DNA of 64,000 bases from an uncultured Lachnospiraceae bacterium (GTDB lineage Bacteria; Bacillota; Clostridia; Lachnospirales; Lachnospiraceae), in the NCBI GenBank assembly GCA_947588995.1, contig CANPZI010000009.1, positions 42,119 to 106,118 of the forward strand. Reading direction: 5' to 3'. Each line of letters starts with the position of its first letter. Position 1 is the stretch's first letter. The notes beneath the pieces are model-generated. The model searched no databases and was not told where the DNA came from. It saw nothing but the letters and a program-made list of their open reading frames with translations. Shown here piece after piece: positions 8,342 to 18,559 of the stretch. A program made the translations under genes and the position numbers.

Positions 8342-11300
8342 TTAAGTATGATCCGGGCTGCTGTCTGCGCCGAACAGCTCCCGCAGCAGCGCGAACATCC
8401 TGTCCGGATCGATCGGTTTGGCCAGATGGCCGTTCATGCCCGCCGCAAGAGCCTGCTCCCTGTCTTCCGCGAAAGCGTTGGCGGTCATGGCGATGATGGG
8501 GATTCCGGCGAGCGCCGGATCTTCCATGGCCCGGATCGTCTGCGTGGCGGCGTAACCGTCCATGACAGGCATCTGGATATCCATCAGGATCAGATCGTAA
8601 TATCCCGGCCGGGACGAGAGGAGCATGTCGCAGGCTTCCCTGCCGTTCTCGGCGCATTCCACCGTGAACCCGGCTTCTCTGAGAATTTCCGCGGCGATCT
8701 CGCGGTTGAGTTCGTTGTCTTCGGTCAGGAGGATGCGCCTGCCTGTAAAGTCTTCTTCGCTTGGAAGCGAAGCTGCCTGCAGATCTGCCCCGGACTTAGA
8801 CTCCGGTTCCCCCTCACTCTGTCCCAGACTGTGTTCCAGTGTGTGATGAAGGTCTGAGGCGAAGAGAGGCTTGCTGATGAAACCGGTGACGCCGGCCTGA
8901 CGGGCCTCAGACTCGATATCCGCCCAGTCGTAGGCGGACATGAGGATGATGGGGGAGTCCTCCCCGACGATCCTGCGGATCTCACGGACGGTCTCGATGC
9001 CGCTGAGTTCGGGCATGGACCAGTCCACGATGTAAACCTCGAAAGGATCGGCCATCTCCACGGCCTCCGCGGTGCGCGCGATCGCCTCGCGCCCGGACAG
9101 GGCCCACTCAGCCCGCATGCCGATCTGCCTGAGCATCTTGGATACGCTTTGGCAGCAGACCATATCGTCGTCGATTACCAGGCCGCGGAAATCTTTTAAC
9201 GCCGCGATAGGGCTGATCTCCTGATGCGCGGCGCTGAAGCGCAGCTTAAGAGTCACGGTGAAAGTGCTTCCTCTGCCGTGCTCGCTCTCCACGCTGATCG
9301 TGCCGCCCATCATGTCTACGATATTCTTGGTGATGGCCATGCCCAGGCCGGTTCCCTGGATACCGCTGACCGTGGAGGTCTGCTCTCTGGTGAAAGGGTC
9401 GAACACGGTTTCCAGAAATTCCGGCTTCATGCCGATGCCGGTGTCGCTGACTTTGAATTCATAGAGGCCGCAGCCCTCGGAAGCGGCGGATTTTTGTGTG
9501 ACGCGGATGGCGACCGTGCCACCGGCGGGAGTGAACTTGATGGCGTTGGAGGTCAGATTTAAGAGGATCTGGTTCAGCCGCAGCTTGTCACAGCAGATCT
9601 CCTCGTCTGTCACGTCCACGGTATCAATGAAGAGTTCCTGTCGTTTGGCATGAACGTCGGACTGGATGATATTCCGAAGTCCCTGCAGGATATCCGCCAG
9701 GTTTTCCGGCCGCTCATTGATCGTGACCTTGCCCGATTCGATGCGGCTCATGTCCAGCACGTCGTTGATCAGCGAGAGAAGATGCTCGGAAGCCTGGGAG
9801 ATCTTGGCCAGATAATCCTGCGTCTGCTCGCGGTTGTCCAGATGCGCGGCGGTCAGAGTGGTGTAGCCGATGATGGCGTTCATGGGTGTGCGGATGTCGT
9901 GGGACATATTGTTGAGGAAAGTGGTTTTGGCCCGGTTGGCGGCATCGGCGTCCTGGAGCGCTTTTGTCAGTTCATTCGTCTTTTGTTCCAGTTCGCCGGT
10001 GGCCAGCGCGATTTTCTGCTGCAGCTGCCGCTGGTTGCGGGTCCGCACCGCCAGCATGATCAGGGTGAAGAGGAGCAGCAGGACGAAAGCGACCGCCAGC
10101 ACACTGTAGAGCGGGTTTCGGTAGAGAAAAGCGGTCAGGCTGACGTTACGCTCCCTGCCCTCATCGATCTCCCGCGCCATGACGCTGTCCAGTTCCGCGT
10201 CTGTGAAGCTGTCTGCGCCCTTATCCAGAAGCGAGAGCAGATAGCGGCCGCCGGGGACGCTGCTGCCAACGGCGTAGGACAGAGAGGTGTCCCCGAAGAC
10301 GGTGGAGGCGAGACGGTTGCGGGAATCCTGCCGGACATACATCTCCGCGTTGTAGGAGTAGAGGACGGCGGCGTCGGCCTGACCGTCCAGTACCGCCTGC
10401 ACACAGGAGCGTGTGTCCGGATATCGGGTGACGGAAGCATCCGAATACCAGCTGGTAACCAGATCGTCAATGGCATCGGCGCGATTCGGTATCGCCAGCC
10501 GTTTGGGCGTGCCGGAGAAGCCGTCCAGCGTCAGGCGGGCAAAATTGGTTCTGAAGTAGGGAACGGTGATCTTGTACCCCTCCTCCTCCGCCAGATAGTA
10601 GTCGCCGGTGAAATCCAGCACGATGTCCGCCGCGCCAGATGCGCGCAGCGCGTAGTATTCTTCCCGGTCCCTGACCGGAATATACTCGTAATGCAGTCCG
10701 AGCCGGTCGGCCAGAACAGCGAAGAGGGAGGGCAGGATTCCCTGTGCCTCTCCGTCTCTGAAATAGCAGTAAGGACTGCGGTCCGGATTGACGAGCAGTT
10801 TTAAGGGGACGCCGGAGGCCTGATGCTCCTCCAGAAAGGCGCGTTCGCCCGCGTTCAGGATAACGGAGTCATCCTGATCGGTGGCATAGTAGATTTCGTG
10901 CAGGGCGTTGCGCCAGTTGGGATCGTGCAGATCCATCTCGTTGATGGCGGCGTTGATCCGCGCCATCAGATCGGGGCGGTCTTTGCGGGTGCAGATATAG
11001 AAAGGACTGGCGTCGAAAGATTCCAACAGCCATTCATTCTCGAGAAGCCGCAGGCTGCCCGTGACGGCGGCGTCTACCCGCCCCTCCTGCAGCGCTTCGC
11101 TGAGTTCCTCCTGCATGGAGAAATAGACCGGTCGGAAAGAAAAGCCATGCTCTTTCGCAAACTTTTCAAAGTTGGCATTCTTGGAGTTGCCCTCCAGCAT
11201 GCCGACGCTGATACCTTCGTAGGTGGTATAGTCCCCTTCTATGATGTCCTGATTCCCGGATTTGACGGTGAAGATGGTGGAATTGACGCCGATGTTCTGA

Positions 11301-11644
11301 TCGGAGAACAGGAATTGCTCCTCCCGTTCCGGCGTCCTGGAGACGGAGGTGACGATATCCACCTCGCCGTTTTGCAGCATGGTAAGGGCGTCGGCATAGG
11401 AACTGTCGTAGCCAATATACTCGTAGGACCAGCCGCCGTGGATGGCCAGCCTCTGCAGAAATTCGTAGCCATAGCCGCTGCGGCGGCCGTTTTCATCTAT
11501 TGTGTGATAGCCGGAGAAAGCGAAGAAACCGACCCGAAGGATTTCAGGCTGATTCGCCGCAGAGGGCGCGGCGTGCGCGGGGAGGCAGGACTGCAGCAGA
11601 AGCAGCAGGCTGATCAGGAAAGACAGTGGGCGTATTTTTTTCAT
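8342..11644 (-). CDS. Hybrid sensor histidine kinase with two SBP_bac_3 domains and two receiver domains
   Basis: 1,100 residues in a BvgS/EvgS-like design. A signal peptide (about 1-25) leads to two periplasmic-binding-protein-type domains (about 35-265 and 275-495), which usually bind amino acids or related small molecules. A transmembrane helix lies at about 512-532, then a coiled linker. The histidine kinase domain has the H box MSHDIRTPMNAIIGY, an N box and DTGIGM. Two receiver domains follow, with phosphoacceptor Asp in VDWSMPELSG and LMDIQMPVMDG. No separate regulator or DNA-binding output is adjacent, so the downstream target is unknown. Its promoter is divergent from ychF. Confidence 0.92.
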   Translation of the reverse strand: MKKIRPLSFLISLLLLLQSCLPAHAAPSAANQPEILRVGFFAFSGYHTIDENGRRSGYGYEFLQRLAIHGGWSYEYIGYDSSYADALTMLQNGEVDIVTSVSRTPEREEQFLFSDQNIGVNSTIFTVKSGNQDIIEGDYTTYEGISVGMLEGNSKNANFEKFAKEHGFSFRPVYFSMQEELSEALQEGRVDAAVTGSLRLLENEWLLESFDASPFYICTRKDRPDLMARINAAINEMDLHDPNWRNALHEIYYATDQDDSVILNAGERAFLEEHQASGVPLKLLVNPDRSPYCYFRDGEAQGILPSLFAVLADRLGLHYEYIPVRDREEYYALRASGAADIVLDFTGDYYLAEEEGYKITVPYFRTNFARLTLDGFSGTPKRLAIPNRADAIDDLVTSWYSDASVTRYPDTRSCVQAVLDGQADAAVLYSYNAEMYVRQDSRNRLASTVFGDTSLSYAVGSSVPGGRYLLSLLDKGADSFTDAELDSVMAREIDEGRERNVSLTAFLYRNPLYSVLAVAFVLLLLFTLIMLAVRTRNQRQLQQKIALATGELEQKTNELTKALQDADAANRAKTTFLNNMSHDIRTPMNAIIGYTTLTAAHLDNREQTQDYLAKISQASEHLLSLINDVLDMSRIESGKVTINERPENLADILQGLRNIIQSDVHAKRQELFIDTVDVTDEEICCDKLRLNQILLNLTSNAIKFTPAGGTVAIRVTQKSAASEGCGLYEFKVSDTGIGMKPEFLETVFDPFTREQTSTVSGIQGTGLGMAITKNIVDMMGGTISVESEHGRGSTFTVTLKLRFSAAHQEISPIAALKDFRGLVIDDDMVCCQSVSKMLRQIGMRAEWALSGREAIARTAEAVEMADPFEVYIVDWSMPELSGIETVREIRRIVGEDSPIILMSAYDWADIESEARQAGVTGFISKPLFASDLHHTLEHSLGQSEGEPESKSGADLQAASLPSEEDFTGRRILLTEDNELNREIAAEILREAGFTVECAENGREACDMLLSSRPGYYDLILMDIQMPVMDGYAATQTIRAMEDPALAGIPIIAMTANAFAEDREQALAAGMNGHLAKPIDPDRMFALLRELFGADSSPDHT

Positions 11645-11730
11645 AGCGCAGGTTCTCCTTTGTTTGACCGGAAGATGATTCCGGCGCCGCCTGCAGGCAT
11701 GGCGGCCGATACAGGCGTGCGATCACATAT

Positions 11731-11759
11731 ATTATACGGAAAAAAGTGCGGGGATTCAA
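11731..11759 (-). promoter_or_regulatory. Sigma-A-type promoter of the sensor kinase gene
   Basis: Read on the minus strand, TTGAAT, a 17-base spacer and a perfect TATAAT lie about 90 bases before the kinase start. The match is strong. Confidence 0.6.
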
Positions 11760-11780
11760 GTAATAAACTGACATCCCCAA

Positions 11781-11809
11781 TTTACTTTTGCGCCCTGATG
11801 TGCTATACT
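11781..11809 (+). promoter_or_regulatory. Sigma-A-type promoter of ychF
   Basis: TTTACT (11781-11786), a 17-base spacer, and TATACT (11804-11809), about 110 bases before the ychF ATG. It is divergent from the promoter at 11731. The rest of the 11645-11918 gap shows no gene. Confidence 0.6.
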
Positions 11810-11918
11810 GTCATCGGTTTTGTGGGTCTCGGAAGAGGCGCAGACCGCATCACCGTTTGGATCTGTATCCATGTGAGACAGAAAATGCGAAAGAGAATGC
11901 GAAGGAGATTACAATAAA

Positions 11919-13016
11919 ATGAAACTGGGAATCGTCGGTCTTCCCAACGTGGGGAAGAGTACACTGTTTAATTCACTGACCAGGGCGGGAGCGGAGTCCG
12001 CCAACTATCCGTTCTGCACCATCGATCCGAATATCGGCATCGTGTCCGTGCCGGACGAGCGGCTGAAGCTTCTCGGCGATATGTATCACTCTAAGAAAGT
12101 GACACCTGCGACCATCGAGTTTGTAGATATCGCGGGACTGGTGAAAGGCGCCTCCAAAGGAGAGGGGCTGGGCAACCAGTTTTTGAGCAACATCCGCGAG
12201 GTGGACGCCGTCGTGCATGTGGTGCGCTGCTTTGAGGACAGCAATATCGTCCACGTGGACGGTTCCATTGATCCGATGCGGGATATCGAGACAATCAATC
12301 TGGAACTGATCTTTTCCGATATCGAGATTCTGGAACGCCGCATCGCCAAGACGGGCAAGGCGGCCAAGATGGACAAAAGCCTGGCGAAAGAGGCTGCACT
12401 TTTGGAACGCCTGAAGACACATCTGGAGGAGGGAAAGCTGGCGCGGAGCTTTGCGGCGCAGGACGAGGATGAGGAAGCTCTCCTTGTCTCCTACAATCTG
12501 CTCACCTATAAGCCTGTGATTTTTGCGGCGAATGTGGCGGAGGATGATCTGGCGGACGACGGCGCCTCCAATGAGGGGGTTGTGAAAGTGAGAGAGTTCG
12601 CGGCCAGGACAGGCAGCGAAGTGTTTGTGATCTGCGCGCAGATCGAGCAGGAAATCGCGGAGCTGGACGAGGAGGAGACAGCCATGTTCCTGGAGGACCT
12701 GGGCCTAAAAGAATCCGGCCTGCAGAAGCTGATCAAAGCCAGTTACCGTATCCTCGGCCTGATGAGTTTCCTGACGGCGGGAGAGGACGAGACGAGGGCC
12801 TGGACCATTAAGATCGGCACGAAAGCGCCGCAGGCGGCCGGCAAGATACACACCGATTTCGAGAGAGGATTTATCAAGGCCGAGGTTGTCAATTACAAAG
12901 ATCTGCTGGAGCAGGGTTCCCTCGCGGCGGCCAGAGAGAAAGGTCTGGTCGGCATGGAGGGCAAGGACTACGTGGTGCAGGACGGCGATGTGATCCTTTT
13001 CAGATTTAACGTTTAA
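11919..13016 (+). CDS. ychF: Redox-regulated ATPase/GTPase YchF (OLA1 family)
   Basis: 365 residues, usual length. The N-terminal P-loop is GLPNVGKST, followed by switch region [10 protein letters not shown] and DIAGLVKGA. The helical insert and a C-terminal TGS domain (about 282-365, ending [11 protein letters not shown]) are typical. Family members prefer ATP over GTP and bind ribosomes. It is separated from lgt by 20 bases. Confidence 0.96.
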   Translation: MKLGIVGLPNVGKSTLFNSLTRAGAESANYPFCTIDPNIGIVSVPDERLKLLGDMYHSKKVTPATIEFVDIAGLVKGASKGEGLGNQFLSNIREVDAVVHVVRCFEDSNIVHVDGSIDPMRDIETINLELIFSDIEILERRIAKTGKAAKMDKSLAKEAALLERLKTHLEEGKLARSFAAQDEDEEALLVSYNLLTYKPVIFAANVAEDDLADDGASNEGVVKVREFAARTGSEVFVICAQIEQEIAELDEEETAMFLEDLGLKESGLQKLIKASYRILGLMSFLTAGEDETRAWTIKIGTKAPQAAGKIHTDFERGFIKAEVVNYKDLLEQGSLAAAREKGLVGMEGKDYVVQDGDVILFRFNV

Positions 13017-13036
13017 ACCACACGGAGGGAAGTGTC

Positions 13037-13918
13037 ATGCAGGAAATGATGAATGCGGGAGACATAGCGTTCCCGCACCTGGGAATCTATCTGCACAACC
13101 TGCCGAAAGGCTTTAGTATTTTCGGCTTCCAGATCGCTTTCTACGGCGTGATTATCGGCATCGGCGTGCTGTGCGGCGTGCTGATGGCAGCGCACGTGGC
13201 GAAGCGGGAGAATATGGATCCGGACGTCGTCTGGGATTTCGCGATCTATGCGATTATCTTCTCCATCATAGGCGCGAGGCTCTACTATGTGATTTTCCGC
13301 TGGGATGTCTACCGGAATAATCTGCCGGAGGTGTTCAACCTGCGAAACGGCGGCCTGGCCATCTACGGGGCGGTCATCGCGGCGTTTCTCACGCTGTTTA
13401 TCTACACGCGGCTGAAGAAACAGAGTTTCCTGCAGATGGTGGATGTCTGTGTGCCGGGACTGATTCTGGGGCAGGCCATCGGCAGATGGGGCAATTTCAT
13501 GAACCGTGAGGTGTTCGGCGGCTACAGCGACAATCTCGTGGCGATGCGCCTTCCCATCGACGCGGTCAGGAGCAGGGACATCACGGAGAGCGTGGCGATG
13601 CACATCGCGGAGGGGACGAACTATATTCAGGTGCATCCGACTTTTCTGTACGAGAGTCTCTGGAATCTGCTGATTCTGATCCTGATGCTTCTCTGTCGGA
13701 AACATAAGAGATTTCGGGGTGAGATATGGCTTCTCTATCTGGGCGGATACGGGCTGGGCAGATTCTGGATTGAGGGGATCCGCACGGATCAGCTCTACCT
13801 GACGGGCACGACGATCCCCGTATCGCAGCTTCTCGCAGCCCTGTGCGTGGCGGCGGCTGTGATTGCGGATATTGTCGTCAGGATACGGCTGCGCGGAAAG
13901 ACCAAAACGGCGGCATAG
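13037..13918 (+). CDS. lgt: Prolipoprotein diacylglyceryl transferase
   Basis: 293 residues with about seven membrane helices. The Lgt signature GRWGNFMNREVFGG is near residue 150, and the HPTFLYES motif is near residue 197. It moves diacylglycerol from phosphatidylglycerol to the lipobox cysteine of prelipoproteins, the first step of lipoprotein maturation. The ATG follows a strong GGAGGGAAG site. The C terminus is basic and cytosolic. Confidence 0.96.
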   Translation: MQEMMNAGDIAFPHLGIYLHNLPKGFSIFGFQIAFYGVIIGIGVLCGVLMAAHVAKRENMDPDVVWDFAIYAIIFSIIGARLYYVIFRWDVYRNNLPEVFNLRNGGLAIYGAVIAAFLTLFIYTRLKKQSFLQMVDVCVPGLILGQAIGRWGNFMNREVFGGYSDNLVAMRLPIDAVRSRDITESVAMHIAEGTNYIQVHPTFLYESLWNLLILILMLLCRKHKRFRGEIWLLYLGGYGLGRFWIEGIRTDQLYLTGTTIPVSQLLAALCVAAAVIADIVVRIRLRGKTKTAA

Positions 13919-14045
13919 ACAGTTGGGGCGGGTATGAGACGATCGGATTTTTACGGACGGCACCAGCCCGCATATTCGGGCGGACGCCGTCTGCGGGCGG
14001 AAACAGCAGGCGGATGCATGGCATAGGAGGAAAAGGCAAAGGAAG

Positions 14046-16328
14046 ATGAATCTGTATACTTGCGTACTTTTGTTCTCGGTCAGTTTCCTTGTGCTGATAC
14101 AGGGAATCCAGGTAAAATGGTTCAATAACAGGCACAGCAAGCATAACAGCGCTTATTTCGGCATGTGCCTGTCTACCTATGTGTGGGCGAGTTCGCTGGC
14201 CATCATGATGTTCTGCCCCAGACAGCACAGTTTTTTCTATGCGAATGTCAGCGTGCTGGGAGCGGTCAGCTTCGTCATGTTTGTGCTGGTGTTCATGCTG
14301 ACGTTCTACGAGGAATCCCGCACTTATAAGCTGCTGCATGTTCTCTGCCCGATTCTGGGCGTGGCGATCTGGCTGCTTCGCCTGGCGGGGAACGGTTATA
14401 TCATGGTCGAGACGGAATTCGGCCTGTTCTATCAGGATCGCGTCTGTGCGGCCAACTACCTGTTTTATATCTGCATCTTTGTCATGTGTTTCATCGGCAT
14501 TATTCTGCTCGCTTATCACCGCAAAAAAACGCAGCTTAAGAGGGAACGGATCTGCCTGGATCTGTGGATCGTCCTGATCATCGTCTACAGCGTCGGCGTC
14601 AACGGCCTCAGTATGATCAATATGGGGCGGGGCATTGCGACGACACCCTACGAGGGGGCGGTCGGCTGTCTCGCGAACCTGAGTTTCTATTTTATTGCCA
14701 GCTATCTGGATATGCTGGAACTGCCGAAAGCGAAAGTGGATTCCTACATCACCACTTATCTGACTACGCCGGTTGTGTTTGTGGACTATACGGGGCGGAT
14801 CATTTACTATAATGAGAGTTTCCGCAAATTCTTTCATCTGGAGGGGAAGGAGATTCTCGGCACAAGGCAGTTCTACAGCAACATCCTAACGGAGCGCACG
14901 GTGGATGAGGCTATCGATCTGGTGAACAGTGAGAAGATGTATGAGGGCGCTTTTCCGGCCAAGACACTGGACGGCTCTCGGGTGTTAGATATCCGCTATA
15001 CGGTCATCCTGGATCACTTTGGCGAGACGCGCTGCGTCATGAACGTCATCAACGATGTGACGGAGGCGCAGAAACTTCTGGTGAGCCTGGAGGAGCAGAC
15101 CGCGCTGGCGGAGGAGAACCGTCTGGAGGCGGAGCGGGCCAATCAGGCGAAAGGAGATTTCCTCGCCAATATGAGCCACGAGATCAGGACGCCGATGAAC
15201 GCCATTATCGGCATGAACGAGATGGTCATGCGCGAGGAAATCTCCCCTAAGGCGGCGCAGTACTCGCAGGATATCTATAACGCCGGGCAGACGCTTCTCG
15301 CGATCATCAACGATATTCTGGATTTTTCAAAGATTGAGTCGGGCAAGATGGAGATCGTGCCTGTGAGCTATGAACTGAGTTCGATGCTCAACGATGTGCT
15401 GAATATGGTCAACAAGAAAGTGCACGATAAAGGTCTGGAACTGGTGGCGGACATCTCCCCGGCTATCCCGCACCAGCTGTTCGGCGATGAAATCCGCATC
15501 CGCCAGATCGTCCTGAATCTGGTGAACAATGCGGTCAAGTATACGGACAAGGGCAAGGTCACGCTCCGGGTGGAACACCGTGAGCGCGAGGAGGGAATCG
15601 ACCTGCTTGTCTCCGTCACGGATACCGGTATCGGCATCCGCGAGGAAGATATGGATAAGCTGTTCAACAGCTTCCAGCGCGTGGATATGTCGGTCAACCG
15701 CAAAGTCGAGGGCACGGGACTGGGGCTTTCCATCGCCAAGCAGCTCGTGGAGCAGATGAACGGCTCCATACAGGTGGACAGCACCTATGGGCAGGGTTCC
15801 ACGTTCAGCATATCTCTGCCGCAGCAGGTTGAGGATAGATCGCCAATCGGTGATTTCGCCGCGGCGGTGGCGAAGATGTACAAGGACAGAAAGGCGGAGG
15901 AGATCGTCTTTACGGCGCCGGATGCCAGAATTCTCGTGGTGGATGACAACAAGGTCAATCTCGTGGTGGCCAAGGGCCTGATCAGGGAGACAAAGATACA
16001 GGTGGATTCCGTGCTGAGCGGCGCGGAGGCGCTGGAGAAGATCCGGACACAGAAGTACCACATCATTCTGCTCGACCACATGATGCCGGTGATGGACGGC
16101 ATGGAGACGTTAAAGCGAATGCGCGCACAGGAGGAAAATCAGAGCCGCGACGCGGCGGTGATCGCCCTCACGGCAAACGCTATTTCCGGTTCGAGAGAGA
16201 TGTATCTCGCCGCAGGCTTCGACGATTATCTCTCCAAGCCGATCAACGCGGCGCGATACAAGGAGATGATTTGCAGGTATCTGCCGCCGGAACTGATACA
16301 CGTACAGGAAGAGGCGCGAGAAACGTAA
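14046..16328 (+). CDS. Membrane hybrid histidine kinase with PAS and receiver domains
   Basis: 760 residues. The N-terminal half (about 1-230) has seven or so hydrophobic helices, resembling the 7TM N-terminal histidine kinase sensor. A PAS domain follows (about 235-345), then a kinase core with H box MSHEIRTPMNAIIGM, an N box (NLVNNAVKY), DTGIGI and GTGLGLSIAK. The C-terminal receiver has phosphoacceptor Asp in LLDHMMPVMDGM. The signal is unknown. It lies 127 bases after lgt and has no partner regulator nearby. Confidence 0.92.
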   Translation: MNLYTCVLLFSVSFLVLIQGIQVKWFNNRHSKHNSAYFGMCLSTYVWASSLAIMMFCPRQHSFFYANVSVLGAVSFVMFVLVFMLTFYEESRTYKLLHVLCPILGVAIWLLRLAGNGYIMVETEFGLFYQDRVCAANYLFYICIFVMCFIGIILLAYHRKKTQLKRERICLDLWIVLIIVYSVGVNGLSMINMGRGIATTPYEGAVGCLANLSFYFIASYLDMLELPKAKVDSYITTYLTTPVVFVDYTGRIIYYNESFRKFFHLEGKEILGTRQFYSNILTERTVDEAIDLVNSEKMYEGAFPAKTLDGSRVLDIRYTVILDHFGETRCVMNVINDVTEAQKLLVSLEEQTALAEENRLEAERANQAKGDFLANMSHEIRTPMNAIIGMNEMVMREEISPKAAQYSQDIYNAGQTLLAIINDILDFSKIESGKMEIVPVSYELSSMLNDVLNMVNKKVHDKGLELVADISPAIPHQLFGDEIRIRQIVLNLVNNAVKYTDKGKVTLRVEHREREEGIDLLVSVTDTGIGIREEDMDKLFNSFQRVDMSVNRKVEGTGLGLSIAKQLVEQMNGSIQVDSTYGQGSTFSISLPQQVEDRSPIGDFAAAVAKMYKDRKAEEIVFTAPDARILVVDDNKVNLVVAKGLIRETKIQVDSVLSGAEALEKIRTQKYHIILLDHMMPVMDGMETLKRMRAQEENQSRDAAVIALTANAISGSREMYLAAGFDDYLSKPINAARYKEMICRYLPPELIHVQEEARET

Positions 16329-16387
16329 CATTCCCGATACACCGGGACGGGACGGAACAGACAAAGAGAAGAAAAGAGAAAGGGCGG

Positions 16388-16420
16388 ACGCTGTTATCGA
16401 GAGATAGCGGCGTTCTTTTT
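16388..16420 (+). terminator. Rho-independent terminator upstream of mraZ
   Basis: An 11-base stem (ACGCTGTTATC with GATAGCGGCGT, two G-U pairs) has a GAGA-type loop and a T5 run. It closes the preceding kinase transcript before the division cluster. Confidence 0.7.
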
Positions 16421-16443
16421 GTACAAAAAAAATCCGATTTGGC

Positions 16444-16472
16444 TTGCAATATCCCCTGTTTTAGTATAAAAT
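16444..16472 (+). promoter_or_regulatory. Division cluster (mraZ) promoter
   Basis: TTGCAA (16444-16449), a 17-base spacer, and TAAAAT (16467-16472). It lies immediately upstream of the four MraZ boxes, as expected for an MraZ-controlled promoter. Confidence 0.55.
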
Positions 16473-16480
16473 AGGTATCA

Positions 16481-16520
16481 GAGTGGTGGAAAGTGGTGAT
16501 AAATGGTTCAAAGTGGTAAA
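16481..16520 (+). promoter_or_regulatory. Four tandem MraZ boxes at 10-bp period
   Basis: Four consecutive 10-base units read GAGTGGTGGA, AAGTGGTGAT, AAATGGTTCA and AAGTGGTAAA. Each carries (G/A)TGGT at the same position. MraZ is known to bind three or four such repeats at one helical turn spacing and to repress its own operon. The boxes lie just after the predicted -10, suited to repression. Confidence 0.75.
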
Positions 16521-16625
16521 TTAAGAGCCGATGGCAAGGCACCGCTGACCGTGGCAGACCACTCGTGTGTCTGGGAAGTGTACCAGGGACGCCGTGAGGC
16601 GGACCGGCATGCGGCAGGGTGATCG

Positions 16626-17060
16626 ATGATGTTTATGGGAGAGTACAACCACACGATCGACGCAAAAGGCAGGCTGATCATCCCTTCGAAATTCCGGGAA
16701 GCGTTGGGAGACACTTTCGTGGTGACCAAGGGATTGGACGGCTGCCTGTTCGTCTATGACAACGAAGAGTGGAATGTATTTGAAGAGAAACTGAAATCCC
16801 TGCCGATCACCAATAAGGATGCCAGAAAATTCGTGCGTTTCTTCCTGGCGGGTGCGGCGGAAGCGGAAGTCGACAGGCAGGGCAGAATTCTGGTGCCGGG
16901 CGTGCTGCGGGAGTTCGCCGATCTGCAGAAAGACGTGGTGTTGATCGGCGTCGCCAGCAGGATAGAGATCTGGAGCAGGGAACGCTTCGACGGCATAGAG
17001 ACTTACGAGGATATGGACGACATCGCGGCGCATATGGAAGAATTGGGGCTTGGCATATAG
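16626..17060 (+). CDS. mraZ: Division/cell wall cluster transcriptional repressor MraZ
   Basis: 144 residues from the first of three near ATGs (16626, 16629, 16635). The last gives the usual MGEYNHTID start, so the exact start is uncertain by three codons. It carries two AbrB-like MraZ folds, with [13 protein letters not shown] in the first and [13 protein letters not shown] in the second. MraZ assembles as a ring and binds the repeats just upstream, so autoregulation is expected. First gene of the dcw cluster. Confidence 0.95.
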   Translation: MMFMGEYNHTIDAKGRLIIPSKFREALGDTFVVTKGLDGCLFVYDNEEWNVFEEKLKSLPITNKDARKFVRFFLAGAAEAEVDRQGRILVPGVLREFADLQKDVVLIGVASRIEIWSRERFDGIETYEDMDDIAAHMEELGLGI

Positions 17061-17096
17061 CCGTGTACAGAAGCCGAAAAGGATACGGAAACCGGC

Positions 17097-18035
17097 ATGG
17101 AATTTAAGCATATATCGGTTCTATTGGAAGAGGCAGTGGAAGCCCTGCGGATTAAACCGGAAGGAATTTACGTGGACGGCACGCTGGGCGGCGGCGGACA
17201 TGCCGCCAGGATCGCTTCTAAGCTGACGGGAGCGGGACGGCTGATCGGCATCGATCAGGACGGAGACGCCATAGAGGCGGCAGGTGAGAGACTCAAAGCA
17301 TACGGAGAGCGGGTCACACTGATCCGCGACAATTACCGCAATGTCTCGCAGGTGCTGAAAAGTCTCGGCATAGAGCGGGTGGACGGTATTCTGCTGGATC
17401 TGGGGGTGTCCTCCTATCAGCTGGACAATGCGGAGAGAGGTTTTTCCTATCAGTACGATACGCCTCTGGACATGCGGATGGATGTGAGGCAGCCGCTCAC
17501 GGCGGCGGATATCCTGAACGGCTACAGCGAAGCGGAGCTGTACCGCGTCATCAGGGATTACGGGGAAGAACAGTTCGCCAAAAATATCGCCAGACATATC
17601 GTGCGGGCAAGGGCGGACAAGCCCATAGAGACGACAGGCGAACTGAATGAGGTGATAAAGGCGGCAATTCCCGCAAAGATGCGGGCGGCGGGAGGACATC
17701 CCTCCAAGCGGACGTTTCAGGCCGTCAGGATAGAGTGCAACAGGGAACTTGAAGTGCTTCGGGAATCGCTCGACGGATTCATCGACATGCTGCATCCGGG
17801 CGGAAGACTCTGCGTGATCACATTTCATTCGCTGGAAGACCGGATCGTCAAGACGGCTTTCCGCAGGAACGAAAATCCCTGTACCTGTCCGCCGGACTTT
17901 CCGGTGTGCGTGTGCGGACAAGTCTCCAGAGGCCGGGTCGTTACGAAGAAGCCGATTCTGCCGACAGAAGAGGAGATTGCGGCAAACAGGAGAGCGAAGA
18001 GCGCGAAATTGAGAGTGTTTGAGAGGGGAATGTAG
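17097..18035 (+). CDS. rsmH: 16S rRNA m4C1402 methyltransferase RsmH
   Basis: 312 residues. The SAM-binding motif [10 protein letters not shown] is near residue 23, with [14 protein letters not shown] and the helical insert DMRMD. C-terminal features [10 protein letters not shown] and VTKKPI are family signatures. It N4-methylates cytidine 1402 in the 30S P site. Always second in the dcw cluster after mraZ, as here. Confidence 0.96.
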   Translation: MEFKHISVLLEEAVEALRIKPEGIYVDGTLGGGGHAARIASKLTGAGRLIGIDQDGDAIEAAGERLKAYGERVTLIRDNYRNVSQVLKSLGIERVDGILLDLGVSSYQLDNAERGFSYQYDTPLDMRMDVRQPLTAADILNGYSEAELYRVIRDYGEEQFAKNIARHIVRARADKPIETTGELNEVIKAAIPAKMRAAGGHPSKRTFQAVRIECNRELEVLRESLDGFIDMLHPGGRLCVITFHSLEDRIVKTAFRRNENPCTCPPDFPVCVCGQVSRGRVVTKKPILPTEEEIAANRRAKSAKLRVFERGM

Positions 18036-18041
18036 AAAACT

Positions 18042-18527
18042 ATGGCAGCAGCACAGGGGAGAGCGGGAAAGAGAAGAGCGGCGGATGGCCGGGGACAGAT
18101 CTATGTGTACGGCAATGCCGTCAGAAAATACGACGAAGTGCCGCGGATTACAGAGAGGCCGGCGCGCAGGATCAGCAATACGGCGCGCAGGAACAGGGAG
18201 AAAGCGAAGCACATGAGTGCGGGATATGTTCTGTTTCTGTCCCTGGCGCTCGCGGTGACGGGATTCATCCTGACGGGGTATGTCGGCCTGCAATCCGATA
18301 TTACGAATAGTGTGCAGCACATTTCCGTCCTGGAGAAGCAGCTGAATGATTTAAAACTTGCAAATGATGAGGAATATAGTAGAATAACAAGTAGTGTAAA
18401 CTTGGAAGAGATTAAGAGAGTCGCGATTCAGGAACTCGGTATGCAGTACGCGGGGGAGGGTCAGGTCGTCTCTTTCACCAGCGAGAGCAACGACTATGTA
18501 AAGCAGATGGCTGACATTCCGCAGTAG
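18042..18527 (+). CDS. FtsL/DivIC-like division protein
   Basis: 161 residues. A basic cytosolic N terminus of about 57 residues is followed by one membrane helix (about 60-82) and a short extracellular coiled coil (about 88-125). The motif RVAIQELGMQYAGEGQVV follows, which is the typical FtsL tail. FtsL and DivIC-type proteins bridge FtsQ and FtsW/FtsI in the divisome. Sequence identity in this family is low, so the call rests on topology plus its place between rsmH and the PBP gene. Confidence 0.8.
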   Translation: MAAAQGRAGKRRAADGRGQIYVYGNAVRKYDEVPRITERPARRISNTARRNREKAKHMSAGYVLFLSLALAVTGFILTGYVGLQSDITNSVQHISVLEKQLNDLKLANDEEYSRITSSVNLEEIKRVAIQELGMQYAGEGQVVSFTSESNDYVKQMADIPQ

Positions 18528-18559
18528 AGGGAGAGAAAGCGGCGCGGACGGGTGAAGCG

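Noticed and set aside
9650..10804. 384-codon plus-strand frame inside the hybrid kinase
   Set aside because: It is fully covered by conserved kinase and binding-protein domains on the other strand.
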